Assembly (NCBI GenBank): GCA_024642205.1 | Contig: JAHEBQ010000003.1 | Span: forward strand, 118,409 to 182,408 | Direction of reading: 5' to 3' | DNA length: 64,000 bases | Origin: Planctomycetaceae bacterium | GTDB lineage: Bacteria; Planctomycetota; Planctomycetia; Pirellulales; Pirellulaceae | In this document: in pieces, positions 1 through 8,060 of the stretch | Numbering within the stretch: position 1 is the stretch's first letter | Layout of the letters: each line of letters begins with the position of its first letter | Position numbers and translations under genes: made by a program | The notes under the pieces: generated by a model | The model's input: only the letters and a program-made list of their open reading frames with translations | The model's database searches: none | What the model was told of the DNA's origin: nothing

Positions 1-1
1 T

Positions 2-124
2 AAAACAACGGCAATCTGGATGATTTCTCATTCGGAATTGGTGGCCCAGCCGTTGGCCATTGAAGCGCGGCGGCCCCAAGTGGGAAGCAACATTGTACCA
101 GCAGTCAACGCAACCATTGTCTGA
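2..124 (+). CDS. C-terminal end of an unknown upstream gene (5' partial)
   Basis: Frame 2 is open from the left edge to a TGA at 122-124, which would give about 40 C-terminal residues with no motif I recognise. The TGA overlaps an ATG at 124 (TGATG), a common coupling arrangement, but the 63-residue basic ORF that begins there is unconvincing and overlaps the better candidate at 207. Only the open frame and the coupling-like stop support this call, so it is weak. The function cannot be told from so short a tail. Confidence 0.3.
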   Translation, partial: KTTAIWMISHSELVAQPLAIEARRPQVGSNIVPAVNATIV

Positions 125-206
125 TGTCAAAGCTGCCAAAAGGGTCGGATTCGATTTCGATCCCGGCAACCCGCCGTAGGAAGAGCAGGAAGCAGAGGAT
201 AAAGAA

Positions 207-677
207 ATGGATAAAGGACCGCGGATACGAAGTGGACTGTTGGTGCTCGATTTGGATCTTGTCAAGAAAAATGATCGCATTGAACATACGAAGGTTGGGA
301 TCAATCCGCCCGTGAAAATCTGTTCGCAACAGCAAACCGAGAGATTTGATGCCTGGGTGGATCAACGCAACCGCTCAATTCGTAATTCTGCTGTCGATGC
401 CTTCATCGCAGAAGTTGATTTGAAACTCTGGCTGGCACCCGATCAAAAGGACATGCTTACGGTTTGGATCGACAAAAAACATGGTCAGCAAGTTGAACGG
501 CGGCTTGAATCGCCGCAAACCCAGAGACAGGACATCGTCATGCTCGGACGGGAGTCGGTGAAAATCCGACAGGACTCAAACATCCGTCGCGAGGTCGCAG
601 CGATTTTGCGCGAATCACAACAAAATCAGTGTATTCGAAGTATTGAACCGGAGTTGGATCGCCTTGGCAATCAATGA
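207..677 (+). CDS. Hypothetical protein, 156 aa
   Basis: This is a hydrophilic 156-residue protein with no signal peptide or membrane segment. The ATG at 207 follows a reasonable Shine-Dalgarno sequence (AGAGGA) about 7 bases upstream. The middle (residues about 60-85) reads as an amphipathic helix pair containing LWLAPDQKDML, which resembles the 'LTPEQ' helices common in small planctomycete proteins; that resemblance is weak. The stop overlaps an out-of-frame ATG, and the next gene starts two bases downstream at 679, so the two are probably co-transcribed and may work together. I do not recognise a family. Confidence 0.5.
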   Translation: MDKGPRIRSGLLVLDLDLVKKNDRIEHTKVGINPPVKICSQQQTERFDAWVDQRNRSIRNSAVDAFIAEVDLKLWLAPDQKDMLTVWIDKKHGQQVERRLESPQTQRQDIVMLGRESVKIRQDSNIRREVAAILRESQQNQCIRSIEPELDRLGNQ

Positions 678-678
678 G

Positions 679-1428
679 ATGCAATCCGAAAGGGCGTTGG
701 GCGTGATTCGATTAAGACGATTGCCATTGTTTACGATTCTGACGGGCGCGAGTCTAACGATTGGCCTGCTGGTGCCGACCGTATTCGAATGGACCAAACA
801 GGAATCCGCCCGCAGCCGCCACCCCGAAATGGAATTTGCCGCGCTGGTCGCGATGCTGACATCGCTTTCGATTGCCGTCGTTATCTGGATCCGCAACCGC
901 CCCGACACGTGTCCGCCAGATCGCGATGAACACGGGACCGCGAATCGAATCCAGTTTGGAATCCGTCACGTCCTGATCGCGACGACTTTGGTTGCAATGA
1001 CCTTGGCGGTTGCCCCGATTTTTGACGAACTAACAGCTGTTTTGTACTGGTTCCTGGTTGAGGTGCTGGTGGTCATCTCGGTGTGGACCTGTTTCCAGTC
1101 GGCAGCGGTACGCTCTCGAATGGGGGCGATCTTGGCGAGTCTGTTCCTGCCATTTGCCTGGATCATCCCCTGCAGCAAGCCGTTCGGACACGCTTCCGGC
1201 CTGTTGTCAGCCTTGGCGTTTGGACCCGGTCTGCTTCCTGCCGCCCTTGCTAGACGGGGCAACATTGGTGAGTCGACCTGGATTGCAATGTTGTTTGTGA
1301 TGCTTGAAATGGGCGTTGCGATTTGGCTGGCCCGCCGTGGAGGCAAGCTTGCTTTGATCTACACGTTTCTGGTTCTTTGTCTCTCCACCCTGACCTCATT
1401 TGGTTTGCATGCACTGTATCGCATGTAG
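679..1428 (+). CDS. Hypothetical multi-pass membrane protein, 249 aa
   Basis: The predicted protein has about six to seven hydrophobic segments, for example LPLFTILTGASLTIGLLVP near the N terminus, ALVAMLTSLSIAVVIWI, VLIATTLVAMTLAVAP, and a C-terminal pair around residues 200-245. It has no recognised catalytic motif. The frame can begin at a TTG (643) or the ATG at 679; I chose 679 because it sits just after the previous stop. The tight spacing to the soluble protein at 207 suggests a two-gene unit. A planctomycete-type inner-membrane protein of unknown role is all the sequence supports. Confidence 0.6.
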   Translation: MQSERALGVIRLRRLPLFTILTGASLTIGLLVPTVFEWTKQESARSRHPEMEFAALVAMLTSLSIAVVIWIRNRPDTCPPDRDEHGTANRIQFGIRHVLIATTLVAMTLAVAPIFDELTAVLYWFLVEVLVVISVWTCFQSAAVRSRMGAILASLFLPFAWIIPCSKPFGHASGLLSALAFGPGLLPAALARRGNIGESTWIAMLFVMLEMGVAIWLARRGGKLALIYTFLVLCLSTLTSFGLHALYRM

Positions 1429-1584
1429 GACCTGGGATCGGCCAAGGAAAGCGGTGGGGTAGTAAGAACCCTCTGCAGGTTGGACATTCCCCTCGATTCT
1501 GCCGATCAACGCCCTGCCCGTGTCAGTTTCTCTCGCGTGAACTACAATGACGTGAAACTCAAGCCGAATTCGAAAGGATCACAC

Positions 1585-3288
1585 GTGTCAAACCAGAGTT
1601 TCTTGTTGATCGCCCTGTTGTCGGTTGGACTACTGGCTCCTGCGAGACATTCCGTGCTGGGGCAGGACGACATTCAGCTACCCACAACAACCCAGCAACG
1701 ACTCGCGGACGAATGCATTACCGAGGCCGCGATACGGGCCGACGTTGAGTTTTTGGCGGATGACCTGCTCGAAGGACGTGGTCCCGGAACGCGCGGTGAT
1801 TTGCTGGCCCAGAAATACATCATCTCGCAATTCAAACTGATCGGCTTGAAACCGGCAGCTGCCGACGGGGGCTGGACGCAAGATGTTCCATTGCTTGGCG
1901 TGACCACGCGGCCACCAAGAACACTGACATTCAGGAAAGCCGACCAGTCACTGGAGCTGAACAACAATGACGACTTCATCGTGACCTGTGGTACCGGAGT
2001 GGAGGAAGCCAACCTCGTGGACGCCGAGGTCGTGTTTGTCGGTTACGGCATGCAGGCACCGGAGTTTGACTGGGACGACTTCAAGGACGTCGATGTGCGG
2101 GGAAAAGTCTTGCTGTGTCTCAACAACGATCCCGCTGACGATCCGGAAATCTTTGCCGGCCGCACGCGGCTTTATTATGGTCGCTGGGACTACAAGTACG
2201 CCAAGGCGGCAGAACTGGGTGCGGCAGGGATGTTGATCATTCATACGACCGAATCGGCAGGTTATCCCTACCAGGTCGTGCAGACTTCGTGGACCGGCGA
2301 ACAGATGGCGCTGGACGGACAGCAGACAGGCCGGGCATTGATGGAAGGCTGGTTGACCGAAGACGCCGCCGGGAAGCTGGCAAAACTGGCTGGCAAAAAC
2401 CTGAATCAACTCCGCACTGCGGCAGAGCGTCGCGATTTTCGTCCGGTCGAACTGGGAACTACGTTATCGGTTTCGATGAAATGCCTGGTTCGCAAACGAA
2501 GCTCGGCTAACGTGCTGGGCCTGTTACCGGGCAGCGATCCCGAGTTGAGCCAGCAATGGATTGTGTTTACGGCTCACCACGACCACATCGGCATGTCCGA
2601 GGTCCGCGACGAGACAACGGACAACATCTACAACGGAGCCGTTGACAACGCTTCGGGCGTCAGTTCGATGCTCTCGATCGCACGCGCGATGGCTCGGCTG
2701 CCAAAATCGGAGCGTCCCAAACGCTCCATCCTGTTCGCCGCGGTAGCTGCCGAGGAACAGGGGTTGTTGGGTTCCAGGTTTCTGGCGTTAAATCCACCGG
2801 TTCCTGCTGGCCGATTGGCAGCCGTGATCAACATCGACGGCATCAACATTCTCGGACCCACCAAAGATGTCGAAGTGATTGGGAAAGGAAAATCGGACAT
2901 GGACAACATTGTCGATCGCATCACGCGATGGCAAGGCCGTGTGGTCGTGGGCGACCAATTTCCCGACCACGGCTCGTATTACCGGTCGGATCAATTCAGC
3001 CTGGCGAAAGCAGGAGTGCCGGGCGTGTTTCTCGGCTCGGGCGTTCACGTGATTGGTAAGCCGGAAGGCTGGGGCAGAGAACAGCTGAGACAATGGACGG
3101 ACAACATCTACCACCAGACGAGTGATGAGTACAGCGACGAATGGAATCTCGGTGGAGCCGTTCAAGATGCCCAGCTGTTGTATTACGTTGGCTTGCAGGC
3201 AGCCAATCAGGAAGCCATACCAGCCTGGAATTCGGGGGACGAGTTTGAAGCGGCAAGGTTGAGGGCTTTGCGGGCAGTCGGTGATTAG
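1585..3288 (+). CDS. Secreted M28-family zinc aminopeptidase
   Basis: The protein is a M28 metallopeptidase likely acting outside the cytoplasm on peptides. The frame is open from 1480, but a GTG at 1585 lies 6 bases after AAAGGA and is followed directly by a signal peptide (FLLIALLSVGLLAPA), so I take it as the start (567 aa). A PA-like insert follows around residues 135-260 (VVFVGYGMQAPEFDWDD, KVLLCLNNDP). The di-zinc core is visible in order: TAHHDHIG, GAVDNASG, AAEEQG (the catalytic and metal glutamates), INIDG, and a late His in YHQTSDE. All expected ligands seem present, so it should be active. It stands alone between unrelated genes. Confidence 0.88.
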   Translation: MSNQSFLLIALLSVGLLAPARHSVLGQDDIQLPTTTQQRLADECITEAAIRADVEFLADDLLEGRGPGTRGDLLAQKYIISQFKLIGLKPAAADGGWTQDVPLLGVTTRPPRTLTFRKADQSLELNNNDDFIVTCGTGVEEANLVDAEVVFVGYGMQAPEFDWDDFKDVDVRGKVLLCLNNDPADDPEIFAGRTRLYYGRWDYKYAKAAELGAAGMLIIHTTESAGYPYQVVQTSWTGEQMALDGQQTGRALMEGWLTEDAAGKLAKLAGKNLNQLRTAAERRDFRPVELGTTLSVSMKCLVRKRSSANVLGLLPGSDPELSQQWIVFTAHHDHIGMSEVRDETTDNIYNGAVDNASGVSSMLSIARAMARLPKSERPKRSILFAAVAAEEQGLLGSRFLALNPPVPAGRLAAVINIDGINILGPTKDVEVIGKGKSDMDNIVDRITRWQGRVVVGDQFPDHGSYYRSDQFSLAKAGVPGVFLGSGVHVIGKPEGWGREQLRQWTDNIYHQTSDEYSDEWNLGGAVQDAQLLYYVGLQAANQEAIPAWNSGDEFEAARLRALRAVGD

Positions 3289-3428
3289 CGGGCCCTTTCC
3301 CGGAGAGCCTTCACAGGACCACCTTCACTTGGAAGGCACAGGCGTTCAATAACGATTTACATGTTCAGGACAATCGAATTCGCTGGCGTCCATTGCGGTG
3401 CCTTTGCGACTCACTCACCGAAATCAGA

Positions 3429-4358
3429 ATGGCCAACACAATCATCAAAGGCGAAGTCACCAGGGAACTGGAAGGTCGAATTGACCTGATGGTCCGTTCG
3501 TTGATTGATCTTCCGCGCAGCAAGCTGACCGCGATGTTCGATCACGGATGCGTCACGCTCAACAAGCGACCATGCAGTAATCCTGCCACGCGTGTCGGCG
3601 TGGGTGACCGGGTCACGGTAACCTACGATCCGCATCAAGGCTACTCTGTCAAGAAACGTCCCTGGAGCGACCGCAGCTTTACGATCATTCACGAGGATGA
3701 CCAGATCCTCGTCGTCAACAAAGCGGCGGGAGTTTTGACCGTGCCAACGAATAAGGAAGAACCGAATACACTGCTGGAACGTGTTTCGTCCTACCTGAGC
3801 CGCAAGAAAAAAAACCATGAGGCCTATCTGATTCATCGCCTGGATCGCGGCATGAGTGGAATCATGGTCTTTGGAAAAACTCCTCAAGCCGCCAGGCATC
3901 TTCGAACTCAATTTGACAAAGACCAAGCCAAACGCATTGTCCTCGCAATCGTCAATGGCGCGATGGAAGCCGATTCCGGCACATTGGAATCCCGGTTGGA
4001 CACACACAACAACTTGAGCCGGTATTCTACTCTGGAACAGGGGAAAGGCCAACACGCGGTTACCCACTTTAAGGTCACCAAGCGGATGGTCGACGCAACA
4101 GCAGTGGAACTTGAACTTGTCACCGCTCGACGGCACCAGGCACGTGTCCAGCTGTTCGAATCCGGACACCACGTTCTGGGCGATACGCGTTATCGAAAAG
4201 AAAACTTCGAACACGAACGCTGGGACAAAAAAAGACTTGCCATGCACGGCATGCAGTTGACGTTCGTTCATCCCGAAACCGGTAGAGAAGTGAGCTATCA
4301 GAGCGAACTTCCAATATCGATGAGGAAGTTTATTCGGGGTGGAAAAAAACTTGAGTAG
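3429..4358 (+). CDS. RluA-family RNA pseudouridine synthase
   Basis: The enzyme isomerises specific uridines to pseudouridine in rRNA or tRNA. An S4-like RNA-binding region covers about residues 15-75 (RSLIDLPRSKLTAMFDHG, VGVGDRVTV). The catalytic region follows, with HRLDRGMSGIMVFGKT holding the catalytic Asp; the usual form is HRLDRDTSG, so the Gly-Met after Arg is a variant but the Asp is kept. A later ARRHQARVQL segment matches the family's R-x-HQ-x-R motif. ATG 3429 is chosen because the S4 domain starts soon after; an in-frame ATG at 3393 adds only 12 residues. It is convergent with the minus-strand gene at 4494. The target site cannot be told. Confidence 0.85.
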   Translation: MANTIIKGEVTRELEGRIDLMVRSLIDLPRSKLTAMFDHGCVTLNKRPCSNPATRVGVGDRVTVTYDPHQGYSVKKRPWSDRSFTIIHEDDQILVVNKAAGVLTVPTNKEEPNTLLERVSSYLSRKKKNHEAYLIHRLDRGMSGIMVFGKTPQAARHLRTQFDKDQAKRIVLAIVNGAMEADSGTLESRLDTHNNLSRYSTLEQGKGQHAVTHFKVTKRMVDATAVELELVTARRHQARVQLFESGHHVLGDTRYRKENFEHERWDKKRLAMHGMQLTFVHPETGREVSYQSELPISMRKFIRGGKKLE

Positions 4359-4436
4359 CGATCGTTGCACTTTCACCCCGTGAATGTGCGCTCCGTCTCG
4401 GAGAGAAAGTCCAAGTGCTCGGCTTGACTCAATCCC

Positions 4437-4455
4437 ATTCCATTCTGGATGGAAT
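4437..4455. terminator. Hairpin between convergent genes
   Basis: A perfect 7-bp stem (ATTCCAT / ATGGAAT) with a 5-base loop lies between the rluA-like gene and the convergent gene at 4494. It has no U-run on either strand, so a terminator role rests on position only. Confidence 0.3.
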
Positions 4456-4493
4456 CACACGATAATCACCGAAACCTGGAAACGGCGTTTCGT

Positions 4494-4940
4494 TTAATCC
4501 TGCGTGTCTTTTCCATGCGAAACGAACCCGTTAAGGATGCTTCCGATGGCCATTGCCACAAAAGGCATTTCCGTAGCGGTGATGGCGGCGAACAGGGCCC
4601 GAACAAAAACCTGTGATGGTTCTCCTCCGTCAGCAAGAAATCCGAAGAGATCAATCGCGATCACGCCAACGAGTCCGAGAACTGCGATCGCAAAACTGAC
4701 CAGCCAGATATTCTGGCGACGGCTTTCCGGAAAGGCCCAGACGACAAACAGCATTCCAGGAACCAGCAACGACATCCAGATCAAGTGCATTGACACCAAT
4801 GCTTCGGTCGGTGGCAGTCAGCCCCAGGCGCCACAGTGCTGATGAAGGTCCGGCATCACCACGCGACTCAACGACGTCGACCCGTAAACGAGAAGGCCGA
4901 TGGTGACGATGGTCAAAACCAGTTTTGGAAAAAATCGCAT
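4494..4940 (-). CDS. Candidate selenoprotein: small four-helix membrane protein with in-frame UGA
   Basis: From ATG 4940 the minus-strand frame runs to a TAA/TAG-type end at 4494 and is broken only by one TGA at 4818-4820. Read through, it gives 148 residues with four hydrophobic helices (about 4-23, 51-70, 78-103, 115-140). The TGA is residue 41, in the loop after helix 1, in the context HQHCGAWG-U-LPPTEALVS, so a Cys lies five residues before it. Coding character is the same on both sides, and helices 2-4 lie after the TGA. A hairpin that fits bacterial SECIS rules follows the codon. Selenocysteine is my inference; a nonsense mutation of a Cys or Trp codon, or a sequencing error, would also explain it. 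I do not recognise the family. A longer in-frame ATG exists at 5030. Confidence 0.55.
4787..4820 (-). promoter_or_regulatory. Candidate bacterial SECIS element
   Basis: On the minus strand the TGA (4820-4818) is followed by 15 bases and then a perfect 6-bp stem, GCATTG (4802-4797) with CAATGC (4792-4787), closing a GTGT loop. The loop begins 21 bases after the TGA and has G as its first base. The published bacterial SECIS pattern asks for a small apical loop about 16-37 bases downstream with a G among its first two bases, so this fits. Short hairpins also arise by chance. Confidence 0.5.
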
Positions 4941-5125
4941 GAAAAAACACCCGCTGCATGAATGATCGGTTTGCGAGGGCATTACAAAGTGTACCGGAAG
5001 CGATCGACCTGGCGTTATCAACTCGATCACCGCCTGTTTTAATTCGGCACTTCTTCGTAAACTGATTCGGTGTTCAGCGTTAACGCTGGGTTCATTGCAG
5101 GCTTATACACTTTAAAGAAAACACT

Positions 5126-7117
5126 GTGGATTCTCAAGAAATTCTTGGCCAAGGCGGCTCGATTGCCAAACGACTTGAGAACTATGAAGAGCGCAAACAG
5201 CAGCTTCAAATGGCCGCTGCGGTGGAATCGGCGATTCGCAGGAAGAAGCACCTGATCGTGGAAGCCGGAACCGGAGTCGGGAAAAGTTTCGGCTACCTCG
5301 TGCCGGCCATTCTTTCACTTCAGGCCAACCAGGAGAGTCGTGACGGCGGCAAGCGGCGAATCATTGTTTCGACCCACACCATCAGTTTACAGGAACAGCT
5401 GATTGAAAAAGACATTCCGCTGCTCAACAGCGTCATCCCGCTGGAATTTTCCGCGGTGCTGGCCAAGGGCCGCGGCAACTACATCAGCTTGAGGCGACTT
5501 CGCCAGGCAGTGCAGCGGAAAGAAAACCTGTTTTCCACCGATGAACAGATTTCACAAGTCGAACAGCTACGACAATGGGCGGTGACGACAACCGATGGCT
5601 CTCGCGCCGACCTCGATCTGAAAATTCTCCCCAACGTCTGGGACGAGGTCAAAAGCGACAGCGGTAACTGCCTCGGCCGAAAATGCCCCACGTACGCGGA
5701 ATGTCACTATTTCAAGGCCCGGAAACGACTGCAAAATGCCGACATCCTGATCGTCAATCATGCCCTGTTTTTCAGTGACCTGTCATTGCGACGATTGGGA
5801 GTCAATATCCTGCCGGATTACGACACCGTGATTCTGGACGAAGCCCACACGATCCAGGACGTCGCCAGTGACCACATGGGCCTGGGCATCACGTTGGGCC
5901 AAATCGAATACACGCTGGCGAAGCTCTATAATGAAAACACCAACAAGGGGTTGCTGGTTCATCATAATCTCGCGGCAGGTCAACGCTCGGTGATTCAATG
6001 TCGCATCCGCGCCGAGGACCTTTTCGGTGACATCCTGTCATGGGTCGGTCGCACGAACCACTCGAACTCACGTAACGCTTCGACCCGCGTCAAACAGGCG
6101 GGTGTTGTCGCCAATACGCTTTCGCCTGCGCTGGACAAACTGAGCCAACTGGTACGCCAATTCGGTGAAAACATGAAAGACGCTGCCGAAAAACAGGATT
6201 TTGTTTCCAACGCGGACAGACTGACGGCCTTGTCAACGCAACTTGAAGCGTGGCGATTGCAGGAAATGGAAGAGGGCGTTTACTGGGTCGAGTCTGGACT
6301 GAACCGATTTGGAAAACAAAACGTCAAGTTGATGGCGGCTCCGATTGATATCGGACCGGCGATGCGTGAAAACCTGTTCAACAAGACCGACTGCTGTGTG
6401 TTGACCAGTGCGACGCTCGCTACTGGTGATCGGTCATTTGATTTTTTTCGCAATCGAGTGGGACTGACTCAGTCGGATGCGCTGCAACTGGGAAGCCCGT
6501 TCAACTACTGCGAACAAGCCCGCTTGATCCTGGTCACCAACATGACCAGTCCCGTTGAACATCGGGACACGCATGAGCGACAGTGCATCGAAGCGATCAA
6601 GCAATATGTTTCTCGAACCGAAGGTCGGGCGTTCGTGCTGTTTACCAGTTATGAATTCCTGAACCGGGCAGTCCGTGACCTGACCCCGTGGTTAAGCGAA
6701 AAAGACTATGGACTGTTTGTGCAGGGAACTGGAATCTCGCGGACCCAGCTGCTGGACAAGTTCAAAGCCAATCCGCGGGGCGTGCTGTTTGGCACCGACA
6801 GTTTCTGGCAAGGCGTTGATGTCCAGGGGGACGCGCTGCAGAACGTGATAATAACGAAACTGCCGTTCAGTGTTCCCGATCAACCGCTGTTGCAGGCTCG
6901 CCTGGAGGCGATCCGCGACGCCGGCGGCCATCCATTTAACGACTATCAGCTTCCCGAAGCCATCATCAAGTTCAAACAGGGATTCGGCAGATTAATTCGC
7001 AGCAAGTCCGATACCGGAATCGTGGTAGTGTTGGACCCGCGGGTGAGAACGAAGTCATACGGAAAGGTTTTCCTGGAATCGCTGCCTGACTGCCAGGTGG
7101 AGTACGATACTATTTGA
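5126..7117 (+). CDS. DinG/XPD-like ATP-dependent DNA helicase
   Basis: This is a superfamily-2 helicase of the DinG group, probably acting in repair or on R-loops. The N terminus ([16 protein letters not shown]) has the family pattern. Walker A is EAGTGVGKS at about residue 46, the Walker B/DEAH box is VILDEAHTI at about 238, and motif VI is QGFGRLIRS near residue 620. The iron-sulphur region has three Cys ([12 protein letters not shown], about 182-193), but the usual first Cys, in the GRGNYxC context, is Ser here ([11 protein letters not shown]), so the cluster may be absent or altered. The start is GTG 5126, with a weak ribosome site. It is divergent from the candidate selenoprotein gene. 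Confidence 0.85.
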   Translation: MDSQEILGQGGSIAKRLENYEERKQQLQMAAAVESAIRRKKHLIVEAGTGVGKSFGYLVPAILSLQANQESRDGGKRRIIVSTHTISLQEQLIEKDIPLLNSVIPLEFSAVLAKGRGNYISLRRLRQAVQRKENLFSTDEQISQVEQLRQWAVTTTDGSRADLDLKILPNVWDEVKSDSGNCLGRKCPTYAECHYFKARKRLQNADILIVNHALFFSDLSLRRLGVNILPDYDTVILDEAHTIQDVASDHMGLGITLGQIEYTLAKLYNENTNKGLLVHHNLAAGQRSVIQCRIRAEDLFGDILSWVGRTNHSNSRNASTRVKQAGVVANTLSPALDKLSQLVRQFGENMKDAAEKQDFVSNADRLTALSTQLEAWRLQEMEEGVYWVESGLNRFGKQNVKLMAAPIDIGPAMRENLFNKTDCCVLTSATLATGDRSFDFFRNRVGLTQSDALQLGSPFNYCEQARLILVTNMTSPVEHRDTHERQCIEAIKQYVSRTEGRAFVLFTSYEFLNRAVRDLTPWLSEKDYGLFVQGTGISRTQLLDKFKANPRGVLFGTDSFWQGVDVQGDALQNVIITKLPFSVPDQPLLQARLEAIRDAGGHPFNDYQLPEAIIKFKQGFGRLIRSKSDTGIVVVLDPRVRTKSYGKVFLESLPDCQVEYDTI

Positions 7118-7146
7118 GAACTGAAGCTGCTGATGGTCGTTGCACC

Positions 7147-7163
7147 TCCGGCAGACAGCCGGA
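7147..7163. terminator. Hairpin between convergent genes
   Basis: A perfect 6-bp GC-rich stem (TCCGGC / GCCGGA) with a 5-base loop sits between the helicase gene and the convergent gene ending at 7180. It could end both transcripts, but lacks a U-run. Confidence 0.4.
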
Positions 7164-7179
7164 AATTCAATGGACGTGT

Positions 7180-8058
7180 TCATTGGTCTTTCACACGCGT
7201 CGAGGCGAAGATTTCTTTGACCTCTGAGTCGGTCAGGTCACAGCGGTCGGGGTCAAAAACGACCGACATTCCATGGACCCCGTGGTTTCCATGAACATAT
7301 CCCCAATACAGTCGGTGAGTTTCCTCCGTTGTTTCCTCGTCCGAGCCTGGATTTACCGTGCGTGAGAAAACCGATTTCTTGACATTGATTGGCTGACCAT
7401 TGAATTGCCAGTCAAGAAATTCGGCTTCATGATTCGCGCCGAAACTGCTTTTGCCCGCCCGCATTTTTTTCAATTGAATCCCCATGGTCGTTTCATTAGG
7501 CTGGATCCCCGCTCGGATGAATGCCAGACGAATCCCCAACGCCTGGGATTCGATGTCTGTTTGATCGGCGTAGTCGAACAGGTACTGACTGTTCATGGCC
7601 GAGCTTGCTTTGACAGGAATTACCCGTGGTGATGCAAATTCAAAATACCGACTGCATCGCTGGGCAACCTCGGTCGCGTCCGTTGTTTCTTCATAAGTCC
7701 AATAGTTGATCAATCCAAAAAACAGACTGCAAACGGCGATGATTCCGACGAAAATTCCAAAACAACCGCCGAGAGTCGTTCCGATGATAGCGGCCGCTCG
7801 ATCACGTCGTTCGGGTCTGATAAACCGCATTCGCAACAGGCTACGAACCCCGTAATAGATCGCAGGAATTCCGGTGATCGTCAAAAACAGAATGGACGAT
7901 ATCCCCAGCCAGAAACTTCGCCACGCCAGCTGGTCGGTTGCGACTTTTTCGATTTTCCCGAATCGCGACAGCGAAAGGCAATTCGCGCACCGGATTTGCC
8001 GGCCCGGGCTCAAACCATGGGTCACGAGTTTCGAATTACAAACTTGACAGTCGGTCAT
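7180..8058 (-). CDS. Zinc-ribbon membrane protein (DUF4190-like), 292 aa
   Basis: The N terminus carries two CxxC pairs (CQVCNSK and CANC, within the first 30 residues), read as a zinc ribbon. Two hydrophobic segments follow at about 50-75 and 95-125 with GISSILFLTITGIPAIYYG, an arrangement typical of DUF4190-like membrane proteins. The rest, about 165 residues, is soluble with no known motif. Start ATG 8058 lies two bases after the stop of the kinase gene, so the two form an operon and the protein may be a partner of that kinase. A longer in-frame start at 8181 would overlap the kinase gene and is rejected. Confidence 0.65.
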   Translation of the reverse strand: MTDCQVCNSKLVTHGLSPGRQIRCANCLSLSRFGKIEKVATDQLAWRSFWLGISSILFLTITGIPAIYYGVRSLLRMRFIRPERRDRAAAIIGTTLGGCFGIFVGIIAVCSLFFGLINYWTYEETTDATEVAQRCSRYFEFASPRVIPVKASSAMNSQYLFDYADQTDIESQALGIRLAFIRAGIQPNETTMGIQLKKMRAGKSSFGANHEAEFLDWQFNGQPINVKKSVFSRTVNPGSDEETTEETHRLYWGYVHGNHGVHGMSVVFDPDRCDLTDSEVKEIFASTRVKDQ

Positions 8059-8060
8059 GG

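Noticed and set aside
124..315. 63-residue basic ORF whose ATG overlaps the upstream stop (TGATG)
   Set aside because: It overlaps the better-supported ORF at 207 and has no recognisable fold; the overlap may be chance.
3411..4376. 321-codon ORF on the minus strand opposite the rluA-like gene
   Set aside because: It is antisense to a clear pseudouridine synthase and has no motifs.
4494..4799. Shorter ORF beginning within the candidate selenoprotein gene
   Set aside because: It would be an independent three-helix protein with a start at TTG 4799 or ATG 4784 and no ribosome site; the shared frame across the TGA makes a single gene more likely, though not certain.
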